A DNA stretch of 64,000 nucleotides from Tanypteryx hageni (taxonomy: Eukaryota > Arthropoda > Insecta > Odonata > Petaluridae), in NCBI GenBank assembly GCA_028673005.1, contig CM054116.1, forward strand, positions 24,343,840 through 24,407,839. Reading direction: 5' to 3'. The translations under genes and the position numbers were made by a program. The notes under the pieces were generated by a model. It searched no databases. It saw only the letters and a list, made by a program, of their open reading frames with translations, and was not told the origin of the DNA. Shown in pieces: positions 51,222-63,615 of the stretch (position 1 is its first letter; every line of letters begins with the position of its first letter).

Positions 51222-54200
51222 TACTTTCAGCCCGAGTGCCATCAATAGATGACGTGCTGCACCGCAGTTCCCTCTGTCCTTCAAAAATTTTGCACCCCTC
51301 TATTTTGTGAGGGCAAGTGCTCAATCCCTCAGAAAGGTCTCATTTGAAGTCTGTCTTTCGTCTGCTACGTGTCGGTTCTCGCTCCGAGTTTCGTAGTTTT
51401 TGTTATAGTGCTATTTTTAAATTGGTGTTTGTTGAGGTAAGTCGTATTTCTCTATATTTTTAAAATTGTGTATTACATTGTTTTAAAAATCTCTTTTTTG
51501 TTTCTCAAAGCTTTACATTTTTCCTTTATTATTTGTATTTTTTCGCTGTCTTCTGGGGACAACTATCTTTTTTGTTATTCAAATCTTTACGTTTTTTCTT
51601 TAGTTTGTGTATTTTTTCACTGTTTTCTGGCGGCAACATTTAAGGAAACTACAACGTACTGATTTTTTCAAGGTAATTTACATTCTTTATTTTTATTTTA
51701 TGATTTTTAACATTTTTTATACTTTTATATTAATTTTTATTAACTTTTTAGAATTTTATTTACTTGTGGTGTACTGAATTTATTAGTTATTAATATGATC
51801 TTTGAAATTTTCTTAATCTTCTTCTAACATGCACTGTCTATTATTTGATTTATTGCCATAATTATTTTTACAAATAGATATAAACTATAAGTTATTAACT
51901 TTTTAATAGGTTTTTCGGTTTCTGGGAATCGTCGATCAAGAATTATCTCAGTGAGTTTTTCTGGCTGTTTCCTACATTGTAAGTTACATTTGTTTTGTTG
52001 TTTATTGTGCTATTTTTACATTTACTTTTCTCAGTACATTTTCCTTATATTTTTTGTTCTTTAGGGATCTCCATAGAGGAAAAAATGAGGCGATCATCTG
52101 TCCCATCAACCTCAAAACAGAGAAGCGTTTCCCCTCTAACTTTAGTTAAAGATTTTCAAAAATATCAACAATATAATAAATGAGGGATCCAAATATATTT
52201 ACTTTTCTGCTTTTATATTGTAGATTTTATAAACATTTAATCATTTTAGAAATACCTACTAAGAAGAAGAAAACCAAGGAGGAAAAAGTCTACCACATTT
52301 TGTCATTGCAAGATGAAGAGGTTACGTGGTTGATCTAAAGCGGGGAAATATTTTCAGACGAGAGTTCAGATTCTGATTTGGATAGTGAACAAAAAGAAGA
52401 AACAGTTACTCTGGGTAGTTATCCTTCACCCGCATCTGGTAGAGTCCCAACACCCATTCTTCCCACCCCTTTACAACCCGACCCTTCCCTTGCTCCCATC
52501 TGGTCCAAGAGTGAATGCTTGCCTGCCCCTTTTTCTTTCTCCGGAAAACAGATGTTATTAACGATACCCATAGGAAACAATCCTATTGATTTTTTCAATT
52601 TATTTTTCGCGGACGAATTCTTTCAATTGGTAACGAAAAACACAAATAAATATATAGAAAATGAATTTCTGAATCAAACATGTGTTGATGTTCCGCAGAG
52701 AGTTGCCAATTGGAGTAATTTGGAGAAAGAAGTATTTTTAGGATTGTTATTCCTGATGGGTACTGTTAGAACATATAGAATAAGGGATTATTGGAATAAG
52801 GAGGAGAAATTTGATTTCAGATTTTTTTACCGAAGGATGACGAGGGATAGATTTCTATTTATCCTTCAGCATCTGCATTTTTCTGAAAATCCAAATTTAG
52901 GTGATCCTATTCCAAGTGATCCCTTATTCAAAATAAGACCTCTTTTGGATTTTTTTCACAGAATTTCTGATGAAACTTACACTCCTCAGAAAAATCTGTG
53001 TATTGACGAGTCTATGGTGTTATGGAACAGGACGAATGCAGTTCAGGACATACATAAAGGGGAAGCGGCATAAGTTTGGTCTCAAGCTTTACATGCTGAT
53101 CGAACTTAATGGTTATGTTCACCGCATTATTGCCTATGCGGGCAAGAGCGATGTTGAGTTAGGAGGGCAAAGGCATGCTAGTAAAGTTGTCCATAAACTT
53201 ATGGAGGGTAAATTCGGGGCAGGATATTCCCCATTTATGGACAACTATTACAATGACATCAATTTGGTCCAGGAACTCCTCAATAATCAGTGCTATTATA
53301 CTGGAATGTTGCGCACTGATTGGAGAGTAAATCCACCTGCGGTGGTCAGGGCCAAATTGAAAAAAGGAGACAATCTGTATGTGTACAAATACAGGGATAA
53401 ATGTCATGAAGTGGAAAGACAAAAAAGATGTGCTAGTACAGAATTTGGCAACCATTTGGTTAATATTAAGAATAGAAGGGGGAATGAATTAAAAAAACCA
53501 GTTGCAGTTGCCGAATAATACACACACATGGGGGGTGTTGACAGGGTCGACCAATTCATGGCATATTATCCTTGTGACCATAAAACATTGAAGTGGTACA
53601 GGAGAATGGGAATTCATATCATTCAAGTAATGTTAATAAACAGTTATCTCCTGTATAAAAAATATACTTCCAGTAATATGGATATGTACACATACAGAAT
53701 GTCTATCATAGACGCCCTTTCATAGGGACCTTCTTGGCATCTCAATTTGCCCGCAGTACCAAAACCTTCTATAATATCCATAGATTCGCATTTTCGAAAA
53801 TACTGTGAAAAAATGAACAACAGAAAGGTTCAAAAAAGGTGCAGGCAATGCTCAAAAAAACAGAAAAAATGGTTATTACCTTCTGCCCTGACTGTCTGGA
53901 TGATCCTGGCCTCTGCCTAGATAACTGTTTCCAGGAGTACCATAGAGAGTTGTCATAATCGGCTTCCTGTTCACTGTCTAAGTTTGTAAACATTGTAAAT
54001 AATTTTTGCTTGTTTTGTAAGTTGCATAATGTATTTTTGCATTTTTAGGAGTAAGTAATCTAAGTATTGTAAATAGGGTAAAATAAAGTAATTTGTAAAC
54101 ATTGTAAAAAGCGTAGATTAGAAACATATAGCAATTAATATTACCCCATTAGTAAGTAGTCTAATTTTGTATGCAACTCTGATTTCTTTTTTCAAAAATC

Positions 54201-54687
54201 AGTAATTTTTTGCAAATACCCTAAATTTCAAAAATGTTTCGTAAATATTTCACACCATTTTTTCTAATTAAACAAATGTTATGATTTGTAAATAAGTTTG
54301 TAGAAAATTTTATTTTTTATCTCACTTTTTGCACAAGATCATGTTTTATTTTAGTTATTAACATAAAAATAATTGTAAATATGGTATTTATATTATATAA
54401 TCTGAAGAAAATATATAATTATTTCCAAAAAGTGTTTTATTTTCCCTTTTCCGAGAAGTAAAGAAATACGAGAAAATCTGCAAGTGGTGTAGCCCAACCT
54501 CCAGGGGCGACAACCTATACCAGATCCGAGCGCCATCAATATATGACAGCTGTAAATTTCGTTAATAAAAAGTTTTTTTTTCACAAATAATAATTAATTA
54601 GCCTTGTAATAGGATAAGTAGACAATTACATAAAAATTTAAATTTTTTTTTCGGATTTTTGGGAAAATGCAACTCTGGCTGAAAATG
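51222..54687 (+). mobile_element. piggyBac-like element B, 3.47 kb
   Basis: Flanked by TTAA (51218-51221 and 54688-54691). Ends tactttcagcccgagtgc and, inverted, cattttcagccagagttgc. A direct subterminal repeat, gccatcaat-atgac, lies near each end (51240 and 54532). It contains a plus-strand transposase, probably with 5' introns (acceptors at 52064 and 52249). Confidence 0.9.
52085..53960 (+). pseudogene. piggyBac transposase, frameshifted
   Basis: A possible first coding piece at 52085 (MRRSSVPSTSKQRSVSPLTL) precedes the main frame from 52378. Core features in order: NWSNLEKEVFLGLLFLMGTV; LCIDESMVLWN (first Asp region) at about 53000; frameshift at about 53045; YSPFMDNYYNDINL (second Asp) at about 53235; a TAA at 53516; GGVDRVDQFMAYYPCDHKTL (last Asp) at about 53531. 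A C-terminal Cys motif follows (CRQCSKKQKK, CPDCLDDPGLCLDNCFQEY) across another frameshift, ending near 53958. Better preserved than element A, but dead. Confidence 0.92.
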
Positions 54688-54949
54688 TTAAACCACCCCG
54701 GAACTTACTCACAGGTCACACCAAGTTATCTGATATCTATTACATTTATCTGTAATAAGTAGAAATGTCTTGCATATTTTAGGTTGATAAAACCCTACCT
54801 TTGACTTATAGTCGAGTTGCAACCTAGATGGACATTTTTCTGGATCTATAACTAAGCATGACTGGCAAAAAACATTTGATTGACCTTGAAGCACATTAGA
54901 AAGTGACATTCATGCTAAATAGCGGTACAGCATCACCATACTTAGTTTA

Positions 54950-55880
54950 GATGTCTGTCTAAATAAACCTTTCAAGGATCGCCAACATAAAAAGGGGACA
55001 GAGTGGATGACTTCCGGTTCTGCTACTCTGACTAAAGGAGACAATTTAATGGACATAACAGTTGTGGTTGCGTGGGTCAAGGAGTAGATAAGGTGAAAAA
55101 ATTCTTCTTCAAATGTTGAGTTGCAAATGCCCGGGATGAAGCAGCAGATGATGCATTCTATCAGGATGACTATGAAATGGCTGCCATAAGTGGAATTGAA
55201 GAGAGTGGCAACAGTTGAAATGAAACTGATGACTAGACGGCAGATGTAAAAACAATGAAAGAACTATATGTGCACTCTGAAGCGGAATTTTAATAAATTT
55301 AACATTTTTAAAACTTTTCATGGACCACCTGTTGATTCATTTTCATAGCTTTCAAAACAATTTTATCGATTTATCGTCTATTTTTTGTGTACATCTTTAT
55401 TGATTTAAATCTTTTTGTAAATTTCAACACTTGTGTTCGTTTTCGTCGCTTCTACTTATACTCAAGACTTGGATTTTAGATGCTGTTTTAGGCTAAAAAG
55501 TACACTTTGACTTATACTCGAATTGCCTTATACTTGAATTTGAATGCCCAGCCGATTCGCCTCTGTCCTACACACATTGGGTATCTCAAAGGTAGTGCAA
55601 TGAATAGCCAGGGAAGGGAGGAGGGAAATACGGTGCCTGCATTTGCCTGCTCTTACGAAGAACACCAGGGGGACCAACAGCTTAACATCCCTTCCGAAGG
55701 ACAGAACAGCTGAATTTGCGCGGCCTCCTCAAACCACACAAACGGGGCTGGGCGACCTTGGAAAAATCCTACTTGCGCAGGATTCGTACCCGATGCCTTT
55801 TCAAGCAGCAGGCGAGTAGCAGTCAGTGTTCTAACCACTACACCACTGGCACCCCTACCTTATACTTGAAGATATGGTAT
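54950..55880 (+). pseudogene. pogo-type transposase C-terminal remnant and 3' end, hosting a SINE
   Basis: The plus strand reads LDVCLNKPFKDRQHKKGTEW at about 54951-55010, homologous to the third-Asp block of the Tigger at 43110-43180. It then continues VANARDEAADDAFYQDDYEM and a stop near 55215. The 3' part has repeated cttatactcgaattgcc/cttatacttgaa motifs and ends near gatatggta. A SINE lies at 55539-55857. Confidence 0.75.
55539..55857 (-). mobile_element. tRNA-derived SINE, 319 bp
   Basis: Perfect 13-bp duplications ccttatacttgaa (55526-55538 and 55858-55870). On the minus strand the head reads ggtgccagtggtgtagtggt and has an A box (tggtgtagtggttagaac) and a B box (gggtacgaatcc), spaced as in a tRNA gene. 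A body with ggatgttaagctgttggtcc follows. Pol III promoters of this type drive SINE transcription; mobility would depend on a partner LINE. Confidence 0.9.
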
Positions 55881-55929
55881 GTCCCGCTTTATTGTCGGTA
55901 AATATTTTGAAAAGTCTCCCTTTAGCATC

Positions 55930-56800
55930 CTGAAAAGTTGATCACCTTAATGCTCTTAATTGGTTCCACAAAAATCAAATGCTAAGTGAATCAGCACTAA
56001 TCAGAACATACACTTCTATAAAAAAATAATGTATATTATAAGCATTAATTCGATTCTACATGAAAAATATACAAACTAATATTTATAAACAATATGTGGT
56101 AACAAAGAATACATAGTACATTTAAGAGTAATTATATATAAAACTGAAAATTATTTTGAATTGTAAATTAAATTACAATTTTTTGTGCATAATTGGGTAA
56201 AATTTGAAGAAGAAATGGAGTCAAGTACATAGATTGAATTGTATAAAATATATATTGATGTTGTGCTGCATAAATCGAACAGGAAGTATCAAGGAATGGA
56301 AATTAGAAATACCTGCACCTATTTTATGTATTTGCAGCTGAACCTCCCATGATCTTTGATTTTATCGTCATTTTTCATGATTGCCCTTACCTTAGATACT
56401 GCCAGAGATAAAGCTCAACAAATTTCATGTAGCCACTCTTCAGCTTTTAGTTGCTTTAAACCGTCAAATTTAATCTCGAGAGTTAAACTTTTCCTCTTTC
56501 TACTCAGAGCTAAACATCCATGAGTATGACAGCTAATCACTACTTATGATTTCTTTATTTTTGGGATAAATTAATTGAAAACACATCTCACTCAATGTTT
56601 TGGCTAACAAAAATAGCGACTAGCATACATAGTACCCTCCAGCTCTACTGCGTTGTCGCTGTTTCTCAACTTATACAAGAAAGTTTTATGCACATTAACC
56701 TGGAACATACAAGCACAACTCGGAACAATATATAAAATAATTATCAGTGTTAACACAGAAAAGTGCTAATCGAACTGTATTAAAGCAGGGAGTGTAGCAT
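55930..56800 (-). mobile_element. Tigger-type element remnant with HTH
   Basis: The minus strand at about 56370-56522 reads RKRKSLTLEIKFDGLKQLKA, then ALSLAVSKVRAIMKNDDKIK, a CENP-B/Tigger N-terminal HTH with one stop. Probable ends: aatgctcttaattggttcc near 55950 and, inverted, a segment near 56780. The catalytic part is deleted. Confidence 0.65.
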
Positions 56801-57004
56801 GCTTCAGATGTCTATCATATATTTACAATGTAGAAGAAAGTAATAAGACTAATGACAAACTCTGCATACAGAGAACATTTTAAAACATTATTTGTTCAAG
56901 TGGGAATCATGACTATAGTTTACACATTTACAAAAAACTGAAATTTGTGAAAGAAAATATTGCGAGGTTCGCAACTAGAAGCAATGTTCATCTGTACGAT
57001 ACAA

Positions 57005-57690
57005 TGAAAAAAATCTGATGTGGCCAACACATGACTTTCTCCATAGCCGTAATATTTCTAAAAATTCCAAATAGGTTAAATGAAAATAAATATTTTAAGG
57101 AACCGCGAGAAAAATTTAGAACAGAAATAAACTCAGAACCATAGCCTTCTGATATTGAATATAGCCACCAAGTTCCAACAAGTAAGAAAATAAAAAGAAG
57201 CATTACTAAGACGTAACTAAGCGTCAATTGTTAGCAATAGTTGTCAGTAGGTAGCACACTGGTGGCAGCTAAAAATATAATTTTTAAGATACCTCATAAA
57301 CAATGCAATATATGGGAAAATGTTTCAAACAAAGGTCGTAGAAAATTAACTTACAACTTTTATTCCAATACATTTTTACATATATAAAATATTTCAAAAT
57401 AATGGATGTGACAAGAGTAAACACCCACTTTTGGTTGACTGATCTTTACCAAAAACTAAAGAGTTCTTGTGACTGTAATAAAAATGTTAAATATAAAATT
57501 TTGCATTGACCTAATTAATAGTTTTTGAATTACAGCACCCACAAAAAAGCTGTCACATACACACACACATCATTGAGAAAATGGTCAAAATGTGTTCAGG
57601 GGACCTCAAAACGTGTATTTCCATTGAAATCTCGAAATCAATTTTTTTCATGAAAACAATACTTTCCCCTATACTAGGTATAAAGAAATT
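57005..57690 (-). repeat. Dispersed repeat R1, copy 3
   Basis: Minus-strand copy matching 9217-9900 and 63225-64000 over most of its length (ccaacacatgactttctcca, ttctgatattgaatatagcc, ggttgactgatctttacc, cacttacacacacatcat-type blocks). It is uninterrupted, so it provides empty sites for insertions present in copy 4. Confidence 0.87.
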
Positions 57691-57863
57691 AAAAATATTA
57701 ATGATATACAATGCCAAATAGCTAAGTCACATAACTCCTACAACAGTTTAGGTATCATGCTACCCAATAGAGCAAAAACCATGCCTGTTGAGATTTAAAA
57801 CAGTGATATCCTCTTGGCTAATTAATAAAGCTTTGTATTTATTTGACAAATATTTTGAGAGTA

Positions 57864-58535
57864 CAGACACTCTCTGGGTTATGTAAGTCTCGACTTACGT
57901 AAACTCACACTTACATAAGCAGCCCCATAAATTGCTAAAAAGAATTTGTTGTTTACGTTAAAGTTTACATTAGCGGTATTCGTAAGCGAGTGGGAACTAA
58001 ATATGTCTGCAGAGCAAGAACGCAAGGCATGGATTGTAATGTAGTAGCCCCACTATGCTACCCAGCCACTGTTGCCAATCTAGCGAATTTTTAGCTAGAT
58101 CTAGCGACTTTGGGTTTGAACTAGCACCTAAAATAGGCCACAGTGACTACCTACAAATCGATTTAATAATCTACCTAATTCTACTGACTGGCTATAATTG
58201 CGGTGTATATCTGCATTAATACAAATGCAAAAATAAATTACATCATAATATTAACATAGTAACAGTAAATGATGTTATTTCATTTTCATCTAATGCTATA
58301 CAACAACACACGTCTACAAGTAGCAGCAATAATTCCTCTAGCTAAAACATGATTTATATATTGGCCTTTCAATTATTCTTCAAGAGAAAATACAACTGTT
58401 AGTTTTTTCTTATACGTGTAATTTTCCCACCTCTGTTTTACTGTATACTATCCGTAGTAATTTTCGACTTACGCAAATTTCAAGTTATGTAACCAGTGGC
58501 AGAATGCATTCCTTACATAGCCCGGGGTGTGGCTG
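57864..58535. mobile_element. Tigger-type non-autonomous element, 672 bp
   Basis: TA on both sides; ends cagacactctctgggttatg and, inverted, cagccacaccccgggctatg. It retains MSAEQERKAWIV-like coding at about 58002. Directly after that comes a stretch with agccactgttgccaatctag and two related lines on tctagcga that may be a further insertion. Confidence 0.75.
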
Positions 58536-58825
58536 TAATCTAAATGACATTAAATTCTAACCTCAGATTTATTTATTGTTAAAAGCTACATTCAGCTAAC
58601 AATCACAATATCATTCCAAACAGAAATCATACAATATATAGAATTTAACATTAGAAGTACTTAAATGATCATTGATAATCTTGTTCCTCTAAAACAATTC
58701 CTGTTACGTACATATATTTTTGTATGATATTTTATAATGTTATTTTTCTTTTATTGTGTTATCATTTAACTTTCTTTTTTATTTATAAGACGACATGTAA
58801 TATGGTGTGGGCGGGTGTGGTCCAC

Positions 58826-60595
58826 TGCCAGCAGAACCGTAACAAGGGTGAGGCAAGTGAGGCACTTGCCTTTGGCGCAAAGCTGAGGGGTGCAGAAAAA
58901 TATATAAAAAATTATTATACATCTACTACCCCTAGCACACCATTAAGAAAAGGGTGCATTTTTATAAAACATTGAGCCTAGCGTTGCAATTTCAAACTTC
59001 GTGTGATGTCGTGTTTGTTTGTCGTGCTCATCACGAGACACTGTATATGTTCACTCGAGGCCAACGAGAGATACAGGCCTGGTGGCTCCCCCACTCATTC
59101 TGCTCTCTCCGAAGTGGTCATTCATTGCTGCTTTGTATTGTAGCAAGAGTTGCTGAGTTATGAGCTGCATTTCGTTTTTTCTAGTTGTTTTGGTTGTTAG
59201 ATTGGTTTTTGTTAAATATTTTCTTTCTAAGACATCTATTTTTGTTTAATAATTGATGAATTTCATACATTTATTATTTACTTTATTTCAGACTATCAGA
59301 ACAACACCCTGCATCATGAATTCTAAATGACCATCTGGGACAGAGTATCGTAAACAATGAAAAGATGTTGAAGGAAATGGGGAAATGGTTAGTGAAAATG
59401 CATCGAACGCTGGAAATATGCTGACGTCATAAGCTCGGCACCAGTGTCTAATAGTGAGAATGAAAATTATCATACAACTTCAGCATTTATTGTTACTATC
59501 AACCAGCAATTGGATCTTGACATTACAACTTCAGTCTGATTACTGACAATGATCTGAAACTCGACACCTTAGATATCACGACTCAAGCACCCATTGTTAG
59601 TACCATTGCAGAGATTCACCAACACACTGATCTCAAGGTCTCAACTTTGCCACCAATTACAGTTATATTAAGAATGAATGCGACCAGCAACAAGATTTAA
59701 CTGCAATGCAAATAAATTTTAACGATCCACCATCTTGGCCCTGTATAAACGACCAAATTAGATGCCACCTCATTGAACATGGACCTAACCAGGGAAAAGC
59801 TACAAATTTTAGTGAATCAACATCGGCAGATGGAAGAATATTTTCAGGGGAGTGGTTTTTTAAAACGCTTTCTAATGATGAAAACATAGAACTGGCTTAT
59901 TTACTCTGAAACTTAGTAAGTCCATTTTTTGTTTTCCATGAGTATTATCCAATCAGTGCTTTTCCAAACCGAATATTGCAAATCAGAAAACAGGATTTAA
60001 TGATTGGAAAAATTTAAACCATGTTGTAGAACATGAAAATGCAATCCATGATCGTGAAAATTTCTGAAAATGGAAATCTCCACAAAAAGATTATTGAGCA
60101 GAGAACATATCAATGATGCACTACAAAAAGCCATTGAAGCTGATAAACAAAAATGGAGACATATTCTGGAAATAATTCTTGATGCTGTGATGTTTTGTGC
60201 CAAAAACAATTTACCACTTCGAGGATCGTATAGCATTATAAAAAACCCTAATTCAGGAATAGTTCTTAATCTATTGGAACTTATAAGTCATTATGATGTT
60301 GAACTAAAACAACATATTGTAACTCACAAAAAAGTTTCAGTGAGCTATTTTTAACGACTATACAAAATGAATTTATTGGGCTACTAGCAAACCAAGTTCA
60401 TAATGAAATTATATCACAATTAAAAAAAGCAAAAATACTTAAAAACTACCTTTGAGCATCCATGGGTCAGGAGAAGCTAACAAACATGTCCATCTTGTCA
60501 ATAGAACACGATGTAGCAAATAATATTAATTAATTAACTGATGAATTTGCCTCATTAAAAGCGCAAAAGATGCAATTGTAAAAAAATAATCGTAC
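58826..60595 (+). pseudogene. hAT transposon remnant, TTF/DUF4371-type (ZMYM-like) transposase
   Basis: Begins with a hAT-type end (cagaaccgtaacaagggtga). The plus strand then carries NDPPSWPCINDQIRCHLIEH-GPNQGK and RIFSGEWFFKTLSNDENIEL at 59716-59890, the TTF zinc-finger region. At 60100-60350 it carries KQKWRHILEIILDAVMFCAK and GIVLNLLELISHYD, continuing QNEFIGLLANQVHNEII. The tail MSILSIEHDVANNIN and FASLKAQKM at about 60488-60575 is the usual C-terminus. The catalytic and hAT dimerisation core between 60460 and 60485 is deleted. Confidence 0.82.
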
Positions 60596-60652
60596 CTGAT
60601 ATGGTTTAATTTTTTCTGTGAGTTTTTACTTTCTCCATATACGTAGTATAGG

Positions 60653-63224
60653 TAAAGTGACCATACGTCCCGTTTTTAGGTAGCCTGTCCCGTTGTCCCC
60701 AAGCACAGCTTTGGGACGCCGAAATGTCCCGTTTTTAGAAAGAGAGCAACCCACGGTAACAATTTTAAAAAAGGGCGCTAAAAATCTAAAATCATCCGAC
60801 GGCAGCGCCTAGTAGCGCAGCGATGACGGCATGCCAATTAGTCTCACACATTGTAAGTAGTCCGCTCGCTCCTCGGTTGCGAGTACACATGCACAGGCCT
60901 GACGTACAAGACAGAACGCGCATCTTTCTTAACGATTGATTATTCTTTTTTTATTGACGTGTGTTATTGTAGTTAATTTAAGTTTCTTGTATATGAACCC
61001 TTCATTTTAACAATGCCTAAACGCAAGTGTACTTTTAATGTTAATCTACAAACTAAGTACCCGTTTATAAAGCAAAGTAGTACTCCATCGGACGTCAGAT
61101 GTGAAAAGTGTCGTACAGAATTTAACATAGCCCATGGAGGTGCCAGCGATATTAACCAGCATTTAAGATCAGAAAAACAAAAATTCCGATCTTGCTGCTG
61201 CTACAAGTTCTTCATTGATTAATTTTTTTAAGAAAACAGATTCACCAACTTCGAAAGATCTGGAAATTGCTGCGGCGGAAGGCATCTGGGCTTATCACAC
61301 GGTGCAGAGAACCACAGTTTTCGCTCTAACGATTGTGCTTCTAAGTTAATTCAAACATGTTTTGAACAGAAATTTGGATGTGCCCGGACGAAAACAGAAG
61401 CTATTGTTGTAAATGTGTTAGCACCAATAGTAATAGGTGAATTAAAAGATCGCCTCAGCAAATGCAACTGTGTTGCTATATTAACTGATGCTTCAAACCA
61501 CGGATCCAAGAAAATATTCCGTTTTAGTTCGATTTTTTTTACCATACGAAGGCACACAAGTCAAACTTTTAGAATTTCAAGATCAACCGGGCGAAACATC
61601 AGACGTTATTATGAATTATCTCATGAAAGTACTGACAGAAAATAATTTGACTTAAAAAATCATGGCATTTTGTGGAGATAATACTAACTGCAATTTTGGC
61701 GGAATGAAAAGACGAGGCGTCAACAATGTTTACGCAAAACTAAATTTATCTCTCGGAAGAACATTGTTAGGAATCGGATGTGGAGCACACATAATTCACA
61801 ACGCAATTAAAACTGCCGCAGATTGTCTACCTATAGACTTTGAATGCGTTATTGTGAAAATATATTCACACTTTTATATCTATTGTGTTCGCGTGGAAGT
61901 TCTGAAAGAATTTTGTAATGAAGGTGACACAGAGTATCACAAATTGCTAGGCTATAGTAAAACTAGGTGGCTTGCACTTATGCCTGCTATTTAGAGGATT
62001 TTGAAACTGTACAAGCCATTAAAAAACTACTTTTTGAGTATAGATAAATGCCCAAACATATTGAGAACCTTTTTTGAAAACACTAACTCTGAATTATGGC
62101 TCCTTTTTATGCATGCACAGTCAACAACGTTCCATCAAGCTGTGTTAAAGATCGAGGGTCAGAGTATTTCTGTAATTGAAGCAACAAAGGAAATAAATCA
62201 ACTAAAAACAATTTGGCTTTGAAACAAAGTACTCTGTTTCTTCCCCACTCCGTTCGTAATTTAATGGCGAAATTGCAAGAAAGTGGCTGCAGTGGTGTTG
62301 ACGAAGATTATATGAAAACTACAGCTGCTGAATTCTATAAAATAAGCAAAGAATATTTGGAGCAGTGGACTGTGTTCTTTGAAGAATTAAAAATATTTGA
62401 ATGGGCGAATTTAACTAAAATACCTAGGTGGGAAGAAATTCAAAGTGTAATGGATGAATTGATTGCAAAAGGATTTATTGATTCTAAACAAGACACAATA
62501 GTATTTGATGAGTATTCACTTAATTCCAAATACATTACACCACAAAAAGTGACAGAATGGAACACTGGGAATGTTTCAACCGAAAATCGTTGGGTGGAAT
62601 TGTTCAAACACTTTCACACCAATAATTTGAAACATACGAACTTTCTTATAATTATTGAATATATTTTATGTCTGCCCGGCACTAATGCACCCGTAGAAAG
62701 GGTCTTTTCCCTTATGAATAAGTTATGGACAAGCGAAAAAACACAACTGAAAGTCCCAGTTCTCAAAGCGATGTTACTTACGAAAGTAAATTTTCAGAAA
62801 TCGTGCCAAGAATTTCATTCGTATTTAAAATCAATGCCAAATATACTTAAGCAAATTTGTTCTTCAGAAAAATATAAGACCAAATAAATGATTTATTTTC
62901 AGGTGTTTTTTTGTATTTTCATTAATAAATAGAAACTATGAAAAAATATGCGTTTTTTTATTTAACTTAAATTTAATATACACATCTAATATGTATTGTT
63001 TTCGGTCAACGCGACGGGAACAAAGACAAAATCAAGAATGCTGATTCCACAATGCACACACACATGCCTTTCGATCGCTTTGTTTTTTCTGCGCGATAAG
63101 CCCATGTGAAAAATTAAAGAAAACAACTAAAAGATATTTAGACCTGAAAATTCAGTCTCCCTACACTATTACCTAAAAATTAGTAGATGTCCCGTTTTGA
63201 GAAAAAAAAAAAATGGTCACGTTA
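60653..63224 (+). mobile_element. hAT element, complete ends, 2,572 bp
   Basis: Exact 8-bp duplications agtatagg (60645-60652 and 63225-63232). 12-bp ends taaagtgaccat and, inverted, taacgtgaccat, with one mismatch; inner matches around acgtcccgtttt. It is inserted in a copy of repeat R1 whose other copies show the unoccupied site. Confidence 0.95.
61013..62887 (+). pseudogene. hAT transposase, several frameshifts and stops
   Basis: Starts MPKRKCTFNVNLQTKYPFIK; a BED-like zinc finger (VRCEKCRTEFNIAHGGASDI, then NQHLRSEKQ) lies at 61088-61180. After a frameshift, LAPIVIGELKDRLSKCNCVA and ILTDASNHG (catalytic Asp region) lie at about 61415-61500. CGDNTNCNFGG and LGIGCGAHIIHNAIKTAAD are near 61665-61820; TRWLALMPAI is followed by TAG at about 61994. 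The C-terminal dimerisation block is at 62640-62790 (ILCLPGTNAPVERVFSLMNK, LKVPVLKAMLLTKVNF). At least four breaks; not functional, but the ends are intact. Confidence 0.93.
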
Positions 63225-63408
63225 AGTATAGGGGAAAGTATTGTATTCATGAAAAAAATCGACTTCCAGATTTCAACGGAAATACACATTTTGAGGTCCC
63301 CTGAACACGTTTTGATCATTTTCTCGATGATGTGTGTGTGTATATGTGATAGCTTTTTGTGGGTGCTCTAATTCAAAAACTATTAATCAGGTCAACGTAA
63401 AATTTTAT

Positions 63409-63615
63409 CAAAGGTGAAATACTCCTTTAGCCAAAACAACTAGAGGGCTACAAAACCCAATGCATTTCGCCCACAAGGTGAGCATCGTCAGGGGTAAAAC
63501 CTGTTTCAACAGTGACTGGGAGCCAACTAGTAGTTTGTAGCCCTCTAGTTGTTTTGGCTAAAGGAGTATTTCACCTTTGTTATTTTGGCCAAAGTTATTG
63601 AGCTACTATCTATTA
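63409..63615. mobile_element. Foldback element with perfect 46-bp arms and hammerhead-like core
   Basis: Perfect 12-bp target duplication gtaaaattttat (63397-63408 and 63616-63627). Arms 63409-63454 and 63534-63579 are exact reverse complements. On the minus strand, 63491-63465 reads ctgacga, a 6-bp hairpin (gctcac/gtgggc) and gaaa. accc before it and gggt after it could pair as stem I. No coding capacity. Confidence 0.88.

Noticed and set aside
54709..54909. Minus-strand frame upstream of SMC5 exon 1 as a further SMC5 exon
   Set aside because: It has no similarity to the SMC5 head; part of it (gacttatagtcgagttgcaa) matches pogo-type terminal repeats nearby, and the donor/acceptor options do not give an open, phase-compatible exon.
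55109..55321. Minus-strand His/Leu-rich frame
   Set aside because: Antisense to the acidic tail of a pogo transposase remnant.
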